Shown: positions 32,320-43,580 of the stretch, one piece after another | Numbering within the stretch: position 1 is the stretch's first letter | Layout: the number at the start of each line of letters is the position of its first letter | Assembly (NCBI RefSeq): GCF_958979055.1 | Contig: NC_084894.1 | Location: 1,679,001-1,743,000, forward strand | Length of the DNA stretch: 64,000 bases | Direction of reading: 5' to 3' | Source of the DNA: Alnus glutinosa | Lineage: Eukaryota; Streptophyta; Magnoliopsida; Fagales; Betulaceae | Program-made: the position numbers and the translations under genes | Notes under the pieces: generated by a model | Told to the model about the DNA's origin: nothing | Databases searched by the model: none | Seen by the model: the letters and a program-made list of their open reading frames with translations, nothing else

Positions 32320-34722
32320 TCAGCTGATGGAAGAAAATGGGCATGGACTTGGGGGAACAGAAACTTGAACGATTCCTTCAAGCATAAGCATCACCTTCTT
32401 CATGGTGGGTCTCAGAAAGGGGTCTTCTTGGAGGCACCACATGGCAACCATCACAAACCTCTCCAGCTGCTTCATGTCATTGAGGGCCTCTGCATCATCT
32501 ACAACTAGAGCGTCCAGCCTGCCTTCCTGATAGCAGTCATAGGCCCAATCAGTTAGAACACCCCTCTCTCCGCCAACCTCTATATCCACAGCTCTTTGAC
32601 AACAAATGATCTCTAGCAGCAGGACACCGAAACTATAGACATCAACCTTCACAGTGATTGGAGAGATCCTGAACCAGTCAGGTGCAACATACCCTTTGGT
32701 ACCTCTAATGTTTGTTTTGGTCTGGCTTTGATTCATCAATAAAAGCTTTGCCAATCCAAAGTCGGAGATGCGAGCATTGTAATACTCATCAAGGAGTATA
32801 TTCTGTGGCTTTATATCGCAATGAATAATCTGGCTGCTGCATTCTTCATGCAAGTAAAATAGTCCTCTTGCAACCTCGAAGGCGATATTAGTCCTCTGGT
32901 TCCAACTGGGTTTGAAATCCCCGAAAAGGAAGGTAGCTAAAGTGCCATTGCTCAAGAACTCATACACTAGCATACGATGCTGTCCCTCAGCGCAGTACCC
33001 AAGCAGCCGGACCAGATTCTTGTGATGCGTTTTGCCTATCACATTCACTTCAGTTTTGAATTCCTTGTCGCTGTCTTCAAACACTCTGTCTAACTTCTTG
33101 ACAGCAACACGAACGGTTTCTACTTCTCCTTTATAAACAATTCCGCAGGATCCTCTTCCTAGTTCTTCCTTGAACCCATTTGTCGCCTCAATCAGCTCTT
33201 TGTAGGTGAATTGGCGCAAATTCCTTTCCACAACACCTTCATGATGTAGTTGACAAATTCTTTTCATCTTCTTTTTGTAGTAGAACAAAAAACCCAAACA
33301 AATTGCACCTACCAATAAGAAATTCACAAACACAGAACTACCCAGTAGGATTGATACCACAATAATCAATGTGTCCTGGTCTTTTGCATCCGGAATTACC
33401 TGAGCTGAAGGGTTTTGCCTCGTGGAATTGTTTTTTCTTACCTTAAGGAAAGCCGTTCCCTTGGTGTCCCTATCGTATCTTCCATTCGAGAGCGGTAGCG
33501 TCTTCTTCCAACAGCTGTTGTCTCTATATATGGCCACAGCGCATAGGCAATCATGCAAGCAAGATGCTTTGCAGTCCTCAACATTATAAGGCTTAAACAA
33601 CTCAAAGTCATTGTTAGGCCAATCAGTGTTTGGTAGTGTCTCTATTTCGTATAAAGCTTCTGGTGGACTTTTCCCATCTTCTTCACAGCCTTGTATGAAA
33701 TCAGGCTTGCAGCTTTCATACGGATCATTTTCAATCAAAGAAAATGATGGTGGGCATTTACAACTCGGCCTTCGATCATTCCCGAGTGAGCAGATACTGT
33801 TAAACCCACAAGACCCGCTACCCATGTTAGTTATCAAATCGAGGCAAATATTATCCGGTATGCTTCGATTTTCAGTCCAGCTATCGTTGGCTGTGGGATT
33901 CTTCGGGTGCTGACTAATGGTTAAAACGCCATCAAAATTAAGAGTTGCTCTGTGATAGTGCGTTGTAGCTGGGGCTATCTCATTCTCTTCTGTAATATAG
34001 GATCTTTCTCTACTCATTCTTTCTATGTATAAGAAACCAGAGTCATGGAAGATCAATCTATAACCAGAATTTGATTCATTGGCAGGATCGTAAGTGAAAC
34101 TAAGATAGTACGCATCATAAGTATAGTTGCTGGGCATATTTATGGGATTGAGCACAGCATTTCCATCATGAAGCAAGCGAAACTGGAACCTTCCCCGTTT
34201 GAAGTTGTTTCTTTGAAGTCGGGAAGAAAGAACCCCACCTCTCTCCATTATTTGAGTAGGCAACAACGTATCAGTAGGATCTTTGAAGCTCTCCCATAAG
34301 TTTTCAGAATTTTCATCTACAAGCACGAGGTTGCCTGTATCATTCAGTATGCCGAAGGCAACTGCACCCCTTGTGAATTTCGATCTCCATAGTTCTTCGT
34401 CCTGAGGATTGTTGAGTGTTAGCCCACGGTCAGGAGTTAGCTCAACTTTGGATCCTCTTGGCGCAGGATTGTCTCCATTTGCATACCAAACTATAGTTTT
34501 GTCTGGTATTTTGTTATACCATATGGCAAGCAAGAAGTGATCATCCTTATTGTCGAGTTGGCGAAACCCGAAAGCAAAATCACTAGAATTGGAAAGCCAT
34601 GGAGCAGCTACATCATCTGTAGTGAGAGAGTCTCCCACGCTTATGTTACGATTCTGAGCAACAGCAAAAATGGGCAGCAAGAGGAGAAAGAAGACAAGGC
34701 GAAATACATTAACAGAAGGCAT
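32320..34722 (-). CDS. G-type lectin S-receptor-like Ser/Thr kinase, LECRK class (copy B)
   Basis: A single exon of 800 residues with the same order of parts as copy A: signal peptide, bulb-lectin, EGF-like (CGFNSICSL, CKCP), PAN (CKASCLHDCLCAVAIY), membrane helix (about 451-482), kinase with Lys542, HCDIKPQN (Asp636), DFG (654-656) and APD in place of APE (680-682). Length differences from copy A lie in the ectodomain: one residue shorter near 115, one shorter near 165, and five longer after the EGF part (EEDGKSPPEALY). From the juxtamembrane EGVVERNLRQF onward the two proteins are identical, and the DNA seems identical too. Both are probably plasma-membrane non-RD kinases with different ligand-side surfaces (inference). 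Confidence 0.96.
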   Translation of the reverse strand: MPSVNVFRLVFFLLLLPIFAVAQNRNISVGDSLTTDDVAAPWLSNSSDFAFGFRQLDNKDDHFLLAIWYNKIPDKTIVWYANGDNPAPRGSKVELTPDRGLTLNNPQDEELWRSKFTRGAVAFGILNDTGNLVLVDENSENLWESFKDPTDTLLPTQIMERGGVLSSRLQRNNFKRGRFQFRLLHDGNAVLNPINMPSNYTYDAYYLSFTYDPANESNSGYRLIFHDSGFLYIERMSRERSYITEENEIAPATTHYHRATLNFDGVLTISQHPKNPTANDSWTENRSIPDNICLDLITNMGSGSCGFNSICSLGNDRRPSCKCPPSFSLIENDPYESCKPDFIQGCEEDGKSPPEALYEIETLPNTDWPNNDFELFKPYNVEDCKASCLHDCLCAVAIYRDNSCWKKTLPLSNGRYDRDTKGTAFLKVRKNNSTRQNPSAQVIPDAKDQDTLIIVVSILLGSSVFVNFLLVGAICLGFLFYYKKKMKRICQLHHEGVVERNLRQFTYKELIEATNGFKEELGRGSCGIVYKGEVETVRVAVKKLDRVFEDSDKEFKTEVNVIGKTHHKNLVRLLGYCAEGQHRMLVYEFLSNGTLATFLFGDFKPSWNQRTNIAFEVARGLFYLHEECSSQIIHCDIKPQNILLDEYYNARISDFGLAKLLLMNQSQTKTNIRGTKGYVAPDWFRISPITVKVDVYSFGVLLLEIICCQRAVDIEVGGERGVLTDWAYDCYQEGRLDALVVDDAEALNDMKQLERFVMVAMWCLQEDPFLRPTMKKVMLMLEGIVQVSVPPSPCPFSSIS

Positions 34723-34781
34723 TGTGAGAATTGTTTGGATTCATTCAATCACATGAATGAAGATAAATTCAAAGAACGTTA

Positions 34782-34791
34782 TTTATATATA
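34782..34791 (-). promoter_or_regulatory. Candidate TATA box of LECRK copy B
   Basis: TATATATAAA on the minus strand about 60 bp upstream of the ATG, equivalent to 25531-25540 in copy A. Confidence 0.55.
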
Positions 34792-34819
34792 CATACGGGC
34801 CGGAGATCACGATGCTTTC

Positions 34820-35700
34820 AATGACTTGTAATAAGTGTTAAAATATTCAAAGTCCACCAAAGACTAATACAACGCGCGTCTAAGACTTTCCAATTTCTCA
34901 TGGTGCTGCTCATTCTGATATTCATGAACTATCGTATTAATATATTAATTAAATTAAATGATGAAATAAATTATTTTTATTAAATTAAATTTTTAAAGAA
35001 ATTAATGGTTAAAGCACATAGGTGCAGGTTGTAAGATAGAATATATAATTTAAGAAAGAGATGAGAATAAAAAAGAGAGTCGACAGAGAATTAAGGTAGT
35101 TCGGCCTATAGTTTATGGCCTACGTCCATACATCAAATCTTTTCTTAGTTATGTACATCTTTTTTTTAATTTATTGAACTATATACAAGACTGAACGTTA
35201 CAAGTTTCCTCTACTAATTCTATATTAACAACAATAAATTTAATTTATCATCTTATAATTTATGTCTCTTGAGTACTTATAATTTATGTCTCTTGTGTAC
35301 GTTATTATAACTTTCTCTCCATATAAGTTTGAATTTTGCACAACACTAACTTGTTCAGGACCGAACCACACTTCGGAACCGTACGTATTTGAAAAGAACT
35401 CATTTTATAGTCGTTGAAATTGTGGCTAATTAAGCATTTTTCAAACGTAATTGTAAAGGTATTAATATTCAATGCAAGACTTTGACGAATATACAATATG
35501 AATATGTGGCCATTCAAAAGTCGATGACGCTATATACTCAGGCAAACAGGCGGAAAGTTCCATGGATGGATTGTGACTTGACTTACTGTGGCGCGCGGTG
35601 ACGTAGCCCGTAGGTGACCCCAACTCTCTTTCCTATAGTCGATGATCAAGAACATTTCAGTTCGAATATGGAGAAGAATGTGGCAGAAAAGATATATCTT
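34820..35700. other. Upstream region of LECRK copy B, non-coding
   Basis: It matches 25569-26480 of copy A, with small indels such as the loss of TGGAGCTAGTTCATG-type sequence near 34926. It contains the presumed promoter. No gene is called. Confidence 0.45.
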
Positions 35701-35885
35701 GATGGGTAATTCTTGAGTGAAGTAAAATTTCTGAAATTCTTTCGAAAATTTTGCTTATAGATGGCATTTTTGTAATTATAAATTTTGCTTATTAATGGTA
35801 TTTTTGTAATTATTTATAATTACAAAAATACCATTAATAAACAAAATTTTCGGATCAATTCCAAAAATTTTACTTCTTCCCGGCA
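35700..35885. repeat. Near-perfect hairpin (MITE-like) in duplication copy B
   Basis: The central arms TTATTAATGGTATTTTTGTA and TACAAAAATACCATTAATAA are exact complements around a short AT spacer, and outer arms extend them with CGAAAATTTTG / CAAAATTTTCGG. Copy A has lost one inner arm. Confidence 0.75.
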
Positions 35886-36007
35886 CTACTCTATCTTGAT
35901 TGAGGCCATGGCTATGCATTGCACTCATCATCAATCATGTTGTTAGGCTAAGTGGAGCTATAGCCTGTTTTGTACGTGTCCCATCCGGTTGGCATCCAAC
36001 TCGCTAC

Positions 36008-36043
<36 letters not shown>

Positions 36044-36664
36044 CATGAGTCATAGTCGATAGAAATGTATTTATACGTACACTTCCAACGAACCAGGTCA
36101 CACCTGATCCGTTTTGTTGTTTTTACTCAATTAAGTGTCATATTCACGGACGAAGCTGGAAGTTTTCTTGGACTAGAGCCAACGGCCAAAAATATTTTGG
36201 ATAGGGGTTAATAGTCTAAATTTTTATTTTTTACTTTGTATTTTTTATTTTTTTAGAGAAATGTTATTTAGCATTTTCAGCTGACGTGGCATGCTCAATT
36301 TACGCTTAATTTTTTATTTTTTTTTTATTTTTTTTATTTTTAATAATTAAAATTGATCTAAGGGTACGTGGATCGAGCATATCATGTAAGTCTTCTTATC
36401 AATCAACGTGAGAATGGCTTGCAAATGGTGCTCTTGGTGGTTCCTCTAAACTACTCATGTTAGGACGGCTTGTTGATGCCGTTACTAACGAGGCTCTCGA
36501 TAACTCTTTTGGAACTGTCATATCAAGACGGATTTTTTGACGCATTTGCATATGCGAGTATGAAACTTCACTCACACAATTCCAACTAAGAACCCCTAAA
36601 CACCTAAGTATTAAAGAGACTTACAACACTTGTTTTGATCACTAAATAGGCTAACACTAAAATC

Positions 36665-36878
36665 GGGTTAAATACAAAAAAGCTTCTCAAACTACCACCC
36701 GTTTTCCGAATGGCCCCCCGAACTACTAGTGCTTACAGTTCGGCCCTCCAAACTACCAATTGCTTATTTTTTGGCCCCATCCGTCACTTTATGCCGTCTA
36801 AGTGGACGGAAACCGAGTCACCCGCAAGGCACGTGACTCTTTTAGCCCGAAAATGCCCTGTTCTTCACGTTTGAAAGT
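36665..36878 (+). repeat. Left terminal inverted repeat of the Pack-MULE
   Basis: About 213 bp, starting GGGTTAAATAC and ending near GAAAATGCCC; inverted at 40312-40524 with scattered mismatches. Confidence 0.88.
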
Positions 36879-36937
36879 CATCCGGTTATTTTGAGTTTTA
36901 ACTTTAACTTTTTTGTATTTTTCAATCTCATATTGTC

Positions 36938-37190
36938 ACAGATGAAGGGTGTTCGGCATCGGCCTCGGCCTCGGCCTGAACTGGAACTGCCTCAGAATCG
37001 TAGACACCACATACTTCATCTGTATAAAGGCCATCTTCTTCCCGAGACACACCCTCGAACCAGCCTGGAAAACCGGAAACTTGTACGGACTCACCTATTT
37101 CAGCTCTCCACCGGCATTGATCCCATCGAACCAACGGTCAAGTTTAAACTCGAACCGGTCCTTTCCCTAGAGCTCCTCCATCCTTGCATC
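36938..37190 (-). pseudogene. Captured cytochrome P450 fragment (heme-binding region, CYP94/CYP86-like)
   Basis: The minus-strand frame reads GKDRFEFKLDRWFDG and then SPYKFPVFQAGSRVCLGKK followed by MAFIQMKYVVSTILRQF. This is the PERF-like motif and the cysteine heme-ligand loop FxxGxRxCxG of class-86-clan P450s; SPYKFPVFQAG is typical of CYP94. In-frame stops occur before GKDRF and between ELK and VSPY, and it ends with a stop after MPNTLHL. Only about 80 residues of a roughly 500-residue enzyme are present. Position inside the MULE and the opposite strand to the other cargo point to capture. Confidence 0.85.
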
Positions 37191-37471
37191 TTTGATTCCT
37201 TTTATTCAAAGGGGTCAGCGTGGTCCCACCCTAGAGCCAGCGTGGACCATGTGGGCTCGTGAACATCTGCAAGAAAAGAAAGGTTGAAGGTGCTTTACAA
37301 CAAGGAGCTTTTCACATCTGGGTGTTCCATGCAAGTATATAAAAAGTTGGTGACGCATAACTGCCGATGGTGGACCAGAGCTAGAAGCCCAGTCTTTGTA
37401 AGCCCGTGATTAGCCGCATCTTGCTTCCACGTATGGACAAGAATCTTATGCCTGTCATTTTAAGGCCATAA

Positions 37472-38532
37472 GGCTATCTCTAGCAGGTAAAGTTAAAGTA
37501 GCTATTCAAAAACTACAAATATTTATTTTAACTATTCCAACAGTTAAAAACACTCCAACAATACACTTTATTCTACTCTTCATTTCCATAAAATATTATT
37601 TTATCATATTTTTTAATTGTTTTATTTTCTTTCTCTCTCTTCCGTCGAATCCGTCCCCATGCCCATCAACCGGCCAACCCCATCATTTTTCAGATCTCCC
37701 CTATGCCATGAGCCACCGGCAGCAGCCTTCTCCGGCCCAGCCGCGTACCGCACTGGCGGAATCGGAGCCGTGCGGAACCTGCGGGAGCACCTGGTGCTCC
37801 ACCTGGCCAACCCCATCGTATTTCAGATCTCCCCTATGCCATGAGCCACCGGCAGCGGCCTTCTCCGGCCCAACCGCGGACTGCACTAGTGGAATCGGAG
37901 CCGTGCGGAACCAGCCCAACGAAATCAGAGCCGTGCGGAACCAGCGGGAGCACCTGGTGCTCCACCTGGCCAACCCCATCAACCGGCCAACCCCATCGTA
38001 TTTCAGATCTCCCCTATGCCATGAGCCACCGGCAGCGGCCTTCTCTGGCCCAGCCGCGGACCGCACTAGCGGAATCGGAGCCGTGCGGAACCAGCCCAAC
38101 GGAATCAGAGCCGTGCGGAACCAGCGGGAGCACCTGGTGCTCCACCTGGCCAGCGCCCAGATGCGCCGCTCGCCTCCCCCTGACAACATCGACGTCCTTG
38201 ACGCCGCCGTTTTCCGCCGCTTCCGCAAGAAGCTCCTACCTCGGCAAGAAGTCTAACATCTGGATCTCCGATCGCCGGGAGATGGGGATGACGGAGAGAG
38301 ATCGTTGGAGAGGGAGTTGAGGGACAGTGGGACGAAGAGGGAGAGGGGGGAGAGAGAAAATATTAATAAAAAATTTTAACTTGGGTGAACAGTTAATAGG
38401 CAACTCTGCCTATTCACTGTTCAATGTTAGATGAAAATGTTTATTTTGGCCATTCTGCTGGAGAGGAGAAAAGAGCAAAAAAAGTTAAATTTACCCATTT
38501 CAGCTAAACTAGCCACTCTGCTGGAGATGGCC
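37472..38532. mobile_element. PIF/Harbinger-type element nested in the Pack-MULE
   Basis: The ends GGCTATCTCTAGCAG (37472) and GGCCATCTCCAGCAG (inverse of 38518-38532) are inverted repeats. The flanks are TAA on both sides (37469-37471 and 38533-38535), the TWA target of this superfamily. Inside is a GC-rich block (37665-38330) with three imperfect copies of a segment containing CTATGCCATGAGCCACCGGC (copies start near 37701, 37834, 38014) and phrases GGAATC(G/A)GAGCCGTGCGGAA. The long frames on both strands there come from the repeats and no domain is recognisable. There is no transposase. Confidence 0.75.
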
Positions 38533-38536
38533 TAAG

Positions 38537-38645
38537 AGAAGCTATGGACGTGTCTATAGTGGAGTTCTTCTAGACGAAACAGCCATTGTAGTGAAGGTTT
38601 TACACATGCAAACAATTCTCACGAAGAAGACGATCCACAGTAATT
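38537..38645 (+). pseudogene. Captured receptor-kinase fragment (glycine-rich loop region)
   Basis: The + frame reads SYGRVYSGVLLDETAIVVKVLHMQ, the end of the nucleotide-binding loop and the Lys-bearing strand (VVK) of plant receptor-like kinases of the LRR-XII type. Only 30-35 codons are recognisable before the similarity fades. The nested PIF/Harbinger-type element sits directly upstream, so any preceding part was separated by that insertion. Confidence 0.6.
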
Positions 38646-38830
38646 ACAAACGTTGCTGTTTAAACATTTGCCTTTACTATAGTACAAAAACGCACCATTT
38701 CAATTAAACTTGTTTGAGTTAAGAGGCTAGTGCACGTCTACACAAAACTTAGAAAAGTTAAAGAGAATCACAACCGAGCAACGGCTACTAGCTGTTGAAG
38801 AGAATCACAACCTAGACACATAGCTTCTCC

Positions 38831-38985
38831 CTTTCGTCCACATCAAAAGACATCACCATTTCACATGATCCCTCCATCTCTACTCATCTCTACCTACCTA
38901 CACTCGATCAAACGGCCGCCCAAAACCAAAAGCTCCCCATCTTGGTCTACTTCCACGACGAAGGCTTCTACATAGTGATGGGGTT
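38831..38985 (+). pseudogene. Captured carboxylesterase (CXE, alpha/beta hydrolase) fragment
   Basis: The + frame reads SSTSKDITISHDPSISTHLY, then LPTLDQTAAQNQKLPILVYFHDEGFY. This matches the N-terminal region of plant CXE carboxylesterases, where the oxyanion-hole motif is normally HGGG; here it reads HDEG, so the fragment would be non-functional even if longer. It joins NB-ARC sequence within about 30 bases. Confidence 0.8.
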
Positions 38986-39004
38986 CTTGATGAGTGTATT
39001 TCTT

Positions 39005-39720
39005 CAATGCAGTCTTTTGGCGTCGTCATATGGGTTACTGTTTCAATTTGGACATAAAAAAGGTCAAGACACAAGTAGCTCAAAGATTGAATTTGGAGGC
39101 GACAATGGACGAAAGCTTGGAGCGAATGGCTATTGACTTTATCAAGGACTTGAGAAGGAAGAAAAATTTCTACTCAATCTAGGTGATGTTTGGGAGGAAA
39201 TTGCAGAAGCAATTGCTAAAAGATGTTGTGGATTGCCTTTGGCAATCATGGGCATGGGAACTGCTATGGGAGGAAAAACTATGGTCTAGATGTGAAAATA
39301 TGCCTTAAATGAGTTGCAAAGGTCGGTGCCATATACAGGAGGTGTCGACTGTCTAGGATAAGCTCTATAAGCCTTTGAAATGGAGTTACGACTCATTAGA
39401 AGGCAAAAACATAAAACCTTGTTTCCTCTGCTCTTCTTTGTTTTCCTGAGGACTTTTCAATTGAAATAAGTGAACTAATACAATACTGGGTTGCAGAAGG
39501 TTTGATAGATGAACAAGAAAACTATGATGATTCAATCAATAGAGGAATTGCTTTGATTTAAAATCTGAAAGACTCTTCTTTGTTGGAAGATGGTGCCCGC
39601 AAAGATACTGTAAAGATGCATGACGTTGTCAAGTGGGTTTTGCCCATTGGGAGGTTCTTGATGAGGAGGGAGTCTGATGATCTGTCTTTGAGTATCAAGG
39701 AAGCGGTAGAGGCGGAGGCA
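39005..39720 (+). pseudogene. Captured NB-ARC (CC-NBS-LRR type) fragment
   Basis: Pieces in order on the + strand: VVIWVTVS, a frame change, LDIKKVKTQVAQRLNLE with DESLERMAIDF, RRKKNF at the kinase-2 region followed by a stop and a deletion, DVWEEIAEAIAKRCCGLPLA (the GLPL motif), KPLKWSYDSLEGKNIKPCF, then SLFPEDFSIEISELIQYW and KMHDVVKWV (the MHD motif). The P-loop and the LRR part are missing. Several stops and frameshifts make it dead. Family role: intracellular immune receptors of the RPS2/RPS5 type. Confidence 0.88.
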
Positions 39721-39724
39721 GTGG

Positions 39725-40310
39725 AAGAAGAGGTGTAGAAGAAGGTGGTGGAACGTGTAGAACTGCCACAAGATTACTAGTCTAGCTTTGTTTTCGGGTA
39801 TTTTGTATTGTGCATGCATGGTGGACATGTGTTATTGTCTCTTATTTAGCGTACGTGGTTGTTTTTCATGAGTGAGTGAGTTTGGTGCATGTCTTTTTCT
39901 CATACGTAGCTTAGAAACAGTGTAGATGACTGTCTTTGAGAAGAGGTGTAGATGGCAGCCACCTCAATTCACATGCATGCATGTTGAACATGTGTCAGTG
40001 TTGTCCCCAACTACACTGGGTCGCTGGAAAAGCCCGGGAAAAAGACAATATCTCATACCCCTACAGGTTATAGTTCCTTCATCAATGAAGTCATCATTTA
40101 AATCAAATTTCTTTAGAGCTAAGAAGGCAGGGGGAGGGATGAATGGGCAAGGCATGGGCGACGTTAGCAGTAATGGTGGGAGCAAAAGCTTCAAGGCAGT
40201 GGAGGTGGTTCACATCTGCTTAGAGTTCGTCTTCTAATTCGACGGCCAAGGTTGTGTCGTTGTTCGTGTCGCAATTCGCATATATGTATTGTTTCCAAGG
40301 ACATTTTTGA
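39725..40310. other. Unassigned cargo or spacer inside the Pack-MULE
   Basis: It is less AT-rich than flanking DNA, which fits captured sequence. Open frames occur on both strands (for example 39964-40194 minus, with FLALKKFDLNDDF), but I recognise no family. Confidence 0.35.
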
Positions 40311-40311
40311 A

Positions 40312-40524
40312 ATTTCAAACCACAAGGAGAAGGGCATTTTCGGGCTAAAAGAGTCACATGCCTTGCAGGTGACTCAGTTTCTGTCCACTTAGACGGCACA
40401 AAGTGACGGATGAGGCCAAAATATAAACAATTGGTAGTTTGGGGGGCCGGACTGCAAGTACTGGTAGTTTGAAGGGCCATCCAGAGAACTGGTGGTAGTT
40501 TGAGGGCTTTTTTGTATTTAACCC
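40312..40524 (-). repeat. Right terminal inverted repeat of the Pack-MULE
   Basis: Inverse of the left repeat. It ends TTTTTTGTATTTAACCC. Confidence 0.88.
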
Positions 40525-40539
40525 CACTAAAACCTAACA

Positions 40540-41677
<1,138 letters not shown>

Positions 41678-42647
41678 CTTCACTACAAAAAAAAAAAAAA
41701 AAAGTTTTGAGCCCTTTTTTTAAAGTCGTTTTAAGGCCTAAAAATGGCTCTAAATGTTTTGAGCCCTTTTTTTTTAGCCGTTTTCAAAATGGCTCAACAT
41801 ATCAAGTATTAAAGTCTCGGTTTGAGCCGTTTTTCACTAAAACGACTCCAATTTGAGTCGTTTTAATAAAAACGACTCAAATCGGTTTAAGCCGCTTTTT
41901 AAAACGGCTCCAATTATTTAGAGTCGTTTTTGTCAAAAACGGCTCAAACCGGTTTGAGCCGCTTTTGTAAAAAGGGTTCAAATCGATTTGAGCCGTTTTG
42001 GACAAAAACGACTTTAAATAATTGGAGTCGTTTTAAAAACCCTAAAACGGCTCTAAATTTTTTTTTTTTTTTTTAAAAAAAGAAAACATTAATTTTTTTA
42101 GAGCCGTTTTAGGGTCCCTAAAACGGCTCTAAATAAAAAACTATTTACAAAAAAATTTGGAGTCGTTTTAGAATCTCTAAAACGACTCTAAATAAAAAAA
42201 TTAAACAAAAAAAAAAATCAAAACCCCTTTTATGTACACTATATATATCCGATGAAAAATCCCTCTAGTCAGGAACACCAATGAGCTGGACTCAATGACT
42301 ACAACCACACGCAATTAGCAACAAAAGTTAACAAAACACCACAAAAACAAAACTCTGCCATGGCCAGAGCAAAAAACACCAACAAACAAATTCAGAGAAA
42401 CAAAGAGGAAAAATAAAAAGACTACATCTTCACTGATTTCGTTACATTCTTCAATTACAAGAGTGAACAATATATAGGCCCATTGAGGGGAGCACATCCC
42501 ATGAATCATGTAGTAAAATATGGAGAAAACATGGAAATAAAGAAGAGGAAATCAGGGATGAGATTCTGCAAAAATCAAGTCGATGCTGTCAGGCGACTGA
42601 GGAGAATCCGGAGGAAATCAAGGTGAGGGAGTCGGCTGCTACAGCTG

Positions 42648-42755
42648 GTTCGCCGGATCTGGGTCACGGGTTCGCCGATCTGGGTCACTGGCGGGTTCGC
42701 CGATCTGGGTCACGGGTTCGCCGATCTGGGACACGGGTTTGCCGGATCTCCTCTC
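42648..42755 (+). repeat. Short GC-rich minisatellite inside the CACTA element
   Basis: About five copies of GGGTTCGCCGATCTGGGTCAC (one with an added CTGGC, two with CCGG). It is followed by CT-rich sequence to about 42920. The long frames on either strand are repeat artefacts or captured sequence; no family is recognised. Confidence 0.8.
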
Positions 42756-43064
42756 TGCTCCTACCGGCGGCGTTTCTCCTAGCTCCCAGCTCTCTCTCTC
42801 GAACTCCCTCACTCTTGATCTCTTCTTCTCCGTCTCACCCTCTCTCAAACTCTTTTCTCTCTGGATCTCCATCTCTCAGTCTCACCCTCTCTCAAACTCT
42901 CTCTTTTCATATCTCTGGGTTCAGGCGAGAAGAGAAGAAAGAAGAAAGAAGAAAAAGAAAGAAGAGAGAAAAGAACAGTGTGGCCGTGTGGGGCAGTGCC
43001 AGTGGGCTCATTTAATAAGAGAGAAAAAGAAATAAAAAATGTTTGAAACTGTTTGAACAAAATG

Positions 43065-43112
43065 ATAAGGGGGCGCGCGGGACACGAAATTTTCGTGTCC
43101 CGCGCACCCCCT
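43065..43112. repeat. GC-rich perfect-arm hairpin
   Basis: GCGCGGGACACGAAAAT-type sequence at 43074-43090 is followed directly by its inverse ATTTTCGTGTCCCGCGC, within G-run and C-run flanks. The motif GCGCGGGACACGAAAATC recurs at 43561-43578. Confidence 0.8.
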
Positions 43113-43580
43113 CCAAAACGACTCCAAATTTGAGTCGTTTTTTCTTAAAAGGGCTTCAACAAAAATAATTTAAAATAAAAAATAAAAAATATATAAAAAA
43201 TATATACAAATTAAAAATAATTAAAGAAAAAAGGAAAAAACAAATTAAAAACAAATTTTTGTTTAAAAATAAACTGAAAATTATAAAAAATAAATAAATA
43301 AACGAAAAAAAAAAATTAAAACTAGTTTTTATTTATTTATTTATTTTTCCTATAATTTTCAGTTTATTTTTTAAAAAAATTTGTTTTTAATTTGTTTTTC
43401 CCTTTTTTCTTTAATTATTTTAATTTGTATATATTTTTTATAATTTTTTTATTTTTTTTAAAAAATTATTTTTGTTGGAGCCCTTTTAGGCAAAAACGAC
43501 TCAAATTTGGAGTCGTTTTGTCCGAAAACGACTCCCAACTTGGAGTCGTTTTGGAGAGGTGCGCGGGACACGAAAATCTT
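43092..43580. repeat. Large palindrome with about 230-bp arms inside the CACTA element
   Basis: The left arm (43092-43323: CGTGTCCCGCGC, GACTCCAAATTTGAGTCGTT, then AT-rich sequence ending AAAACTAG) is inverted in the right arm (43324-43575). The right arm carries an extra segment of about 38 bp with GACTCCCAACTTGGAGTCG. A third copy in left-arm orientation follows at about 43590-43850. Such a structure would form a long hairpin as single-stranded DNA or RNA. Confidence 0.85.

Larger units (their letters stand above)
31262..36454. repeat. Segmental duplication, copy B (with LECRK at 32.3-34.7 kb)
   Basis: This is the sister of 18333-27208, without the chromovirus: at 32155-32165 the uninterrupted site reads GGATGGCTCATGG. 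It lacks some AT-rich sequence present in copy A between the MITE and the gene. It ends TCCTCTAAACTAC like copy A. Confidence 0.9.
36656..40534. mobile_element. Pack-MULE: Mutator-like element with long TIRs and captured gene fragments
   Basis: The ends are long inverted repeats: GGGTTAAATACAAAAAAGC at 36665 and its inverse ending at 40524. Matching continues for about 210 bp through TAGTTTG(G/A)(G/A)GGGCC-type blocks, CACTTTGTGCCGTCTAAGTG-like sequence and AGCCCGAAAATGCCC. The 10-bp flanks CACTAAAATC (36655-36664) and CACTAAAACC (40525-40534) differ at one base, the expected Mutator-type duplication length. No transposase is present. The interior carries parts of a P450 (-), a receptor kinase (+), a carboxylesterase (+) and an NB-ARC protein (+), and a nested PIF/Harbinger-type element. 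MULEs that carry host gene pieces are known as Pack-MULEs. All cargo seen is broken. Confidence 0.88.

Noticed and set aside
37701..38320. Long overlapping frames (159-182 codons) on both strands
   Set aside because: They come from three GC-rich repeat copies inside the PIF/Harbinger-type element. All frames are open because of composition and no domain is present.
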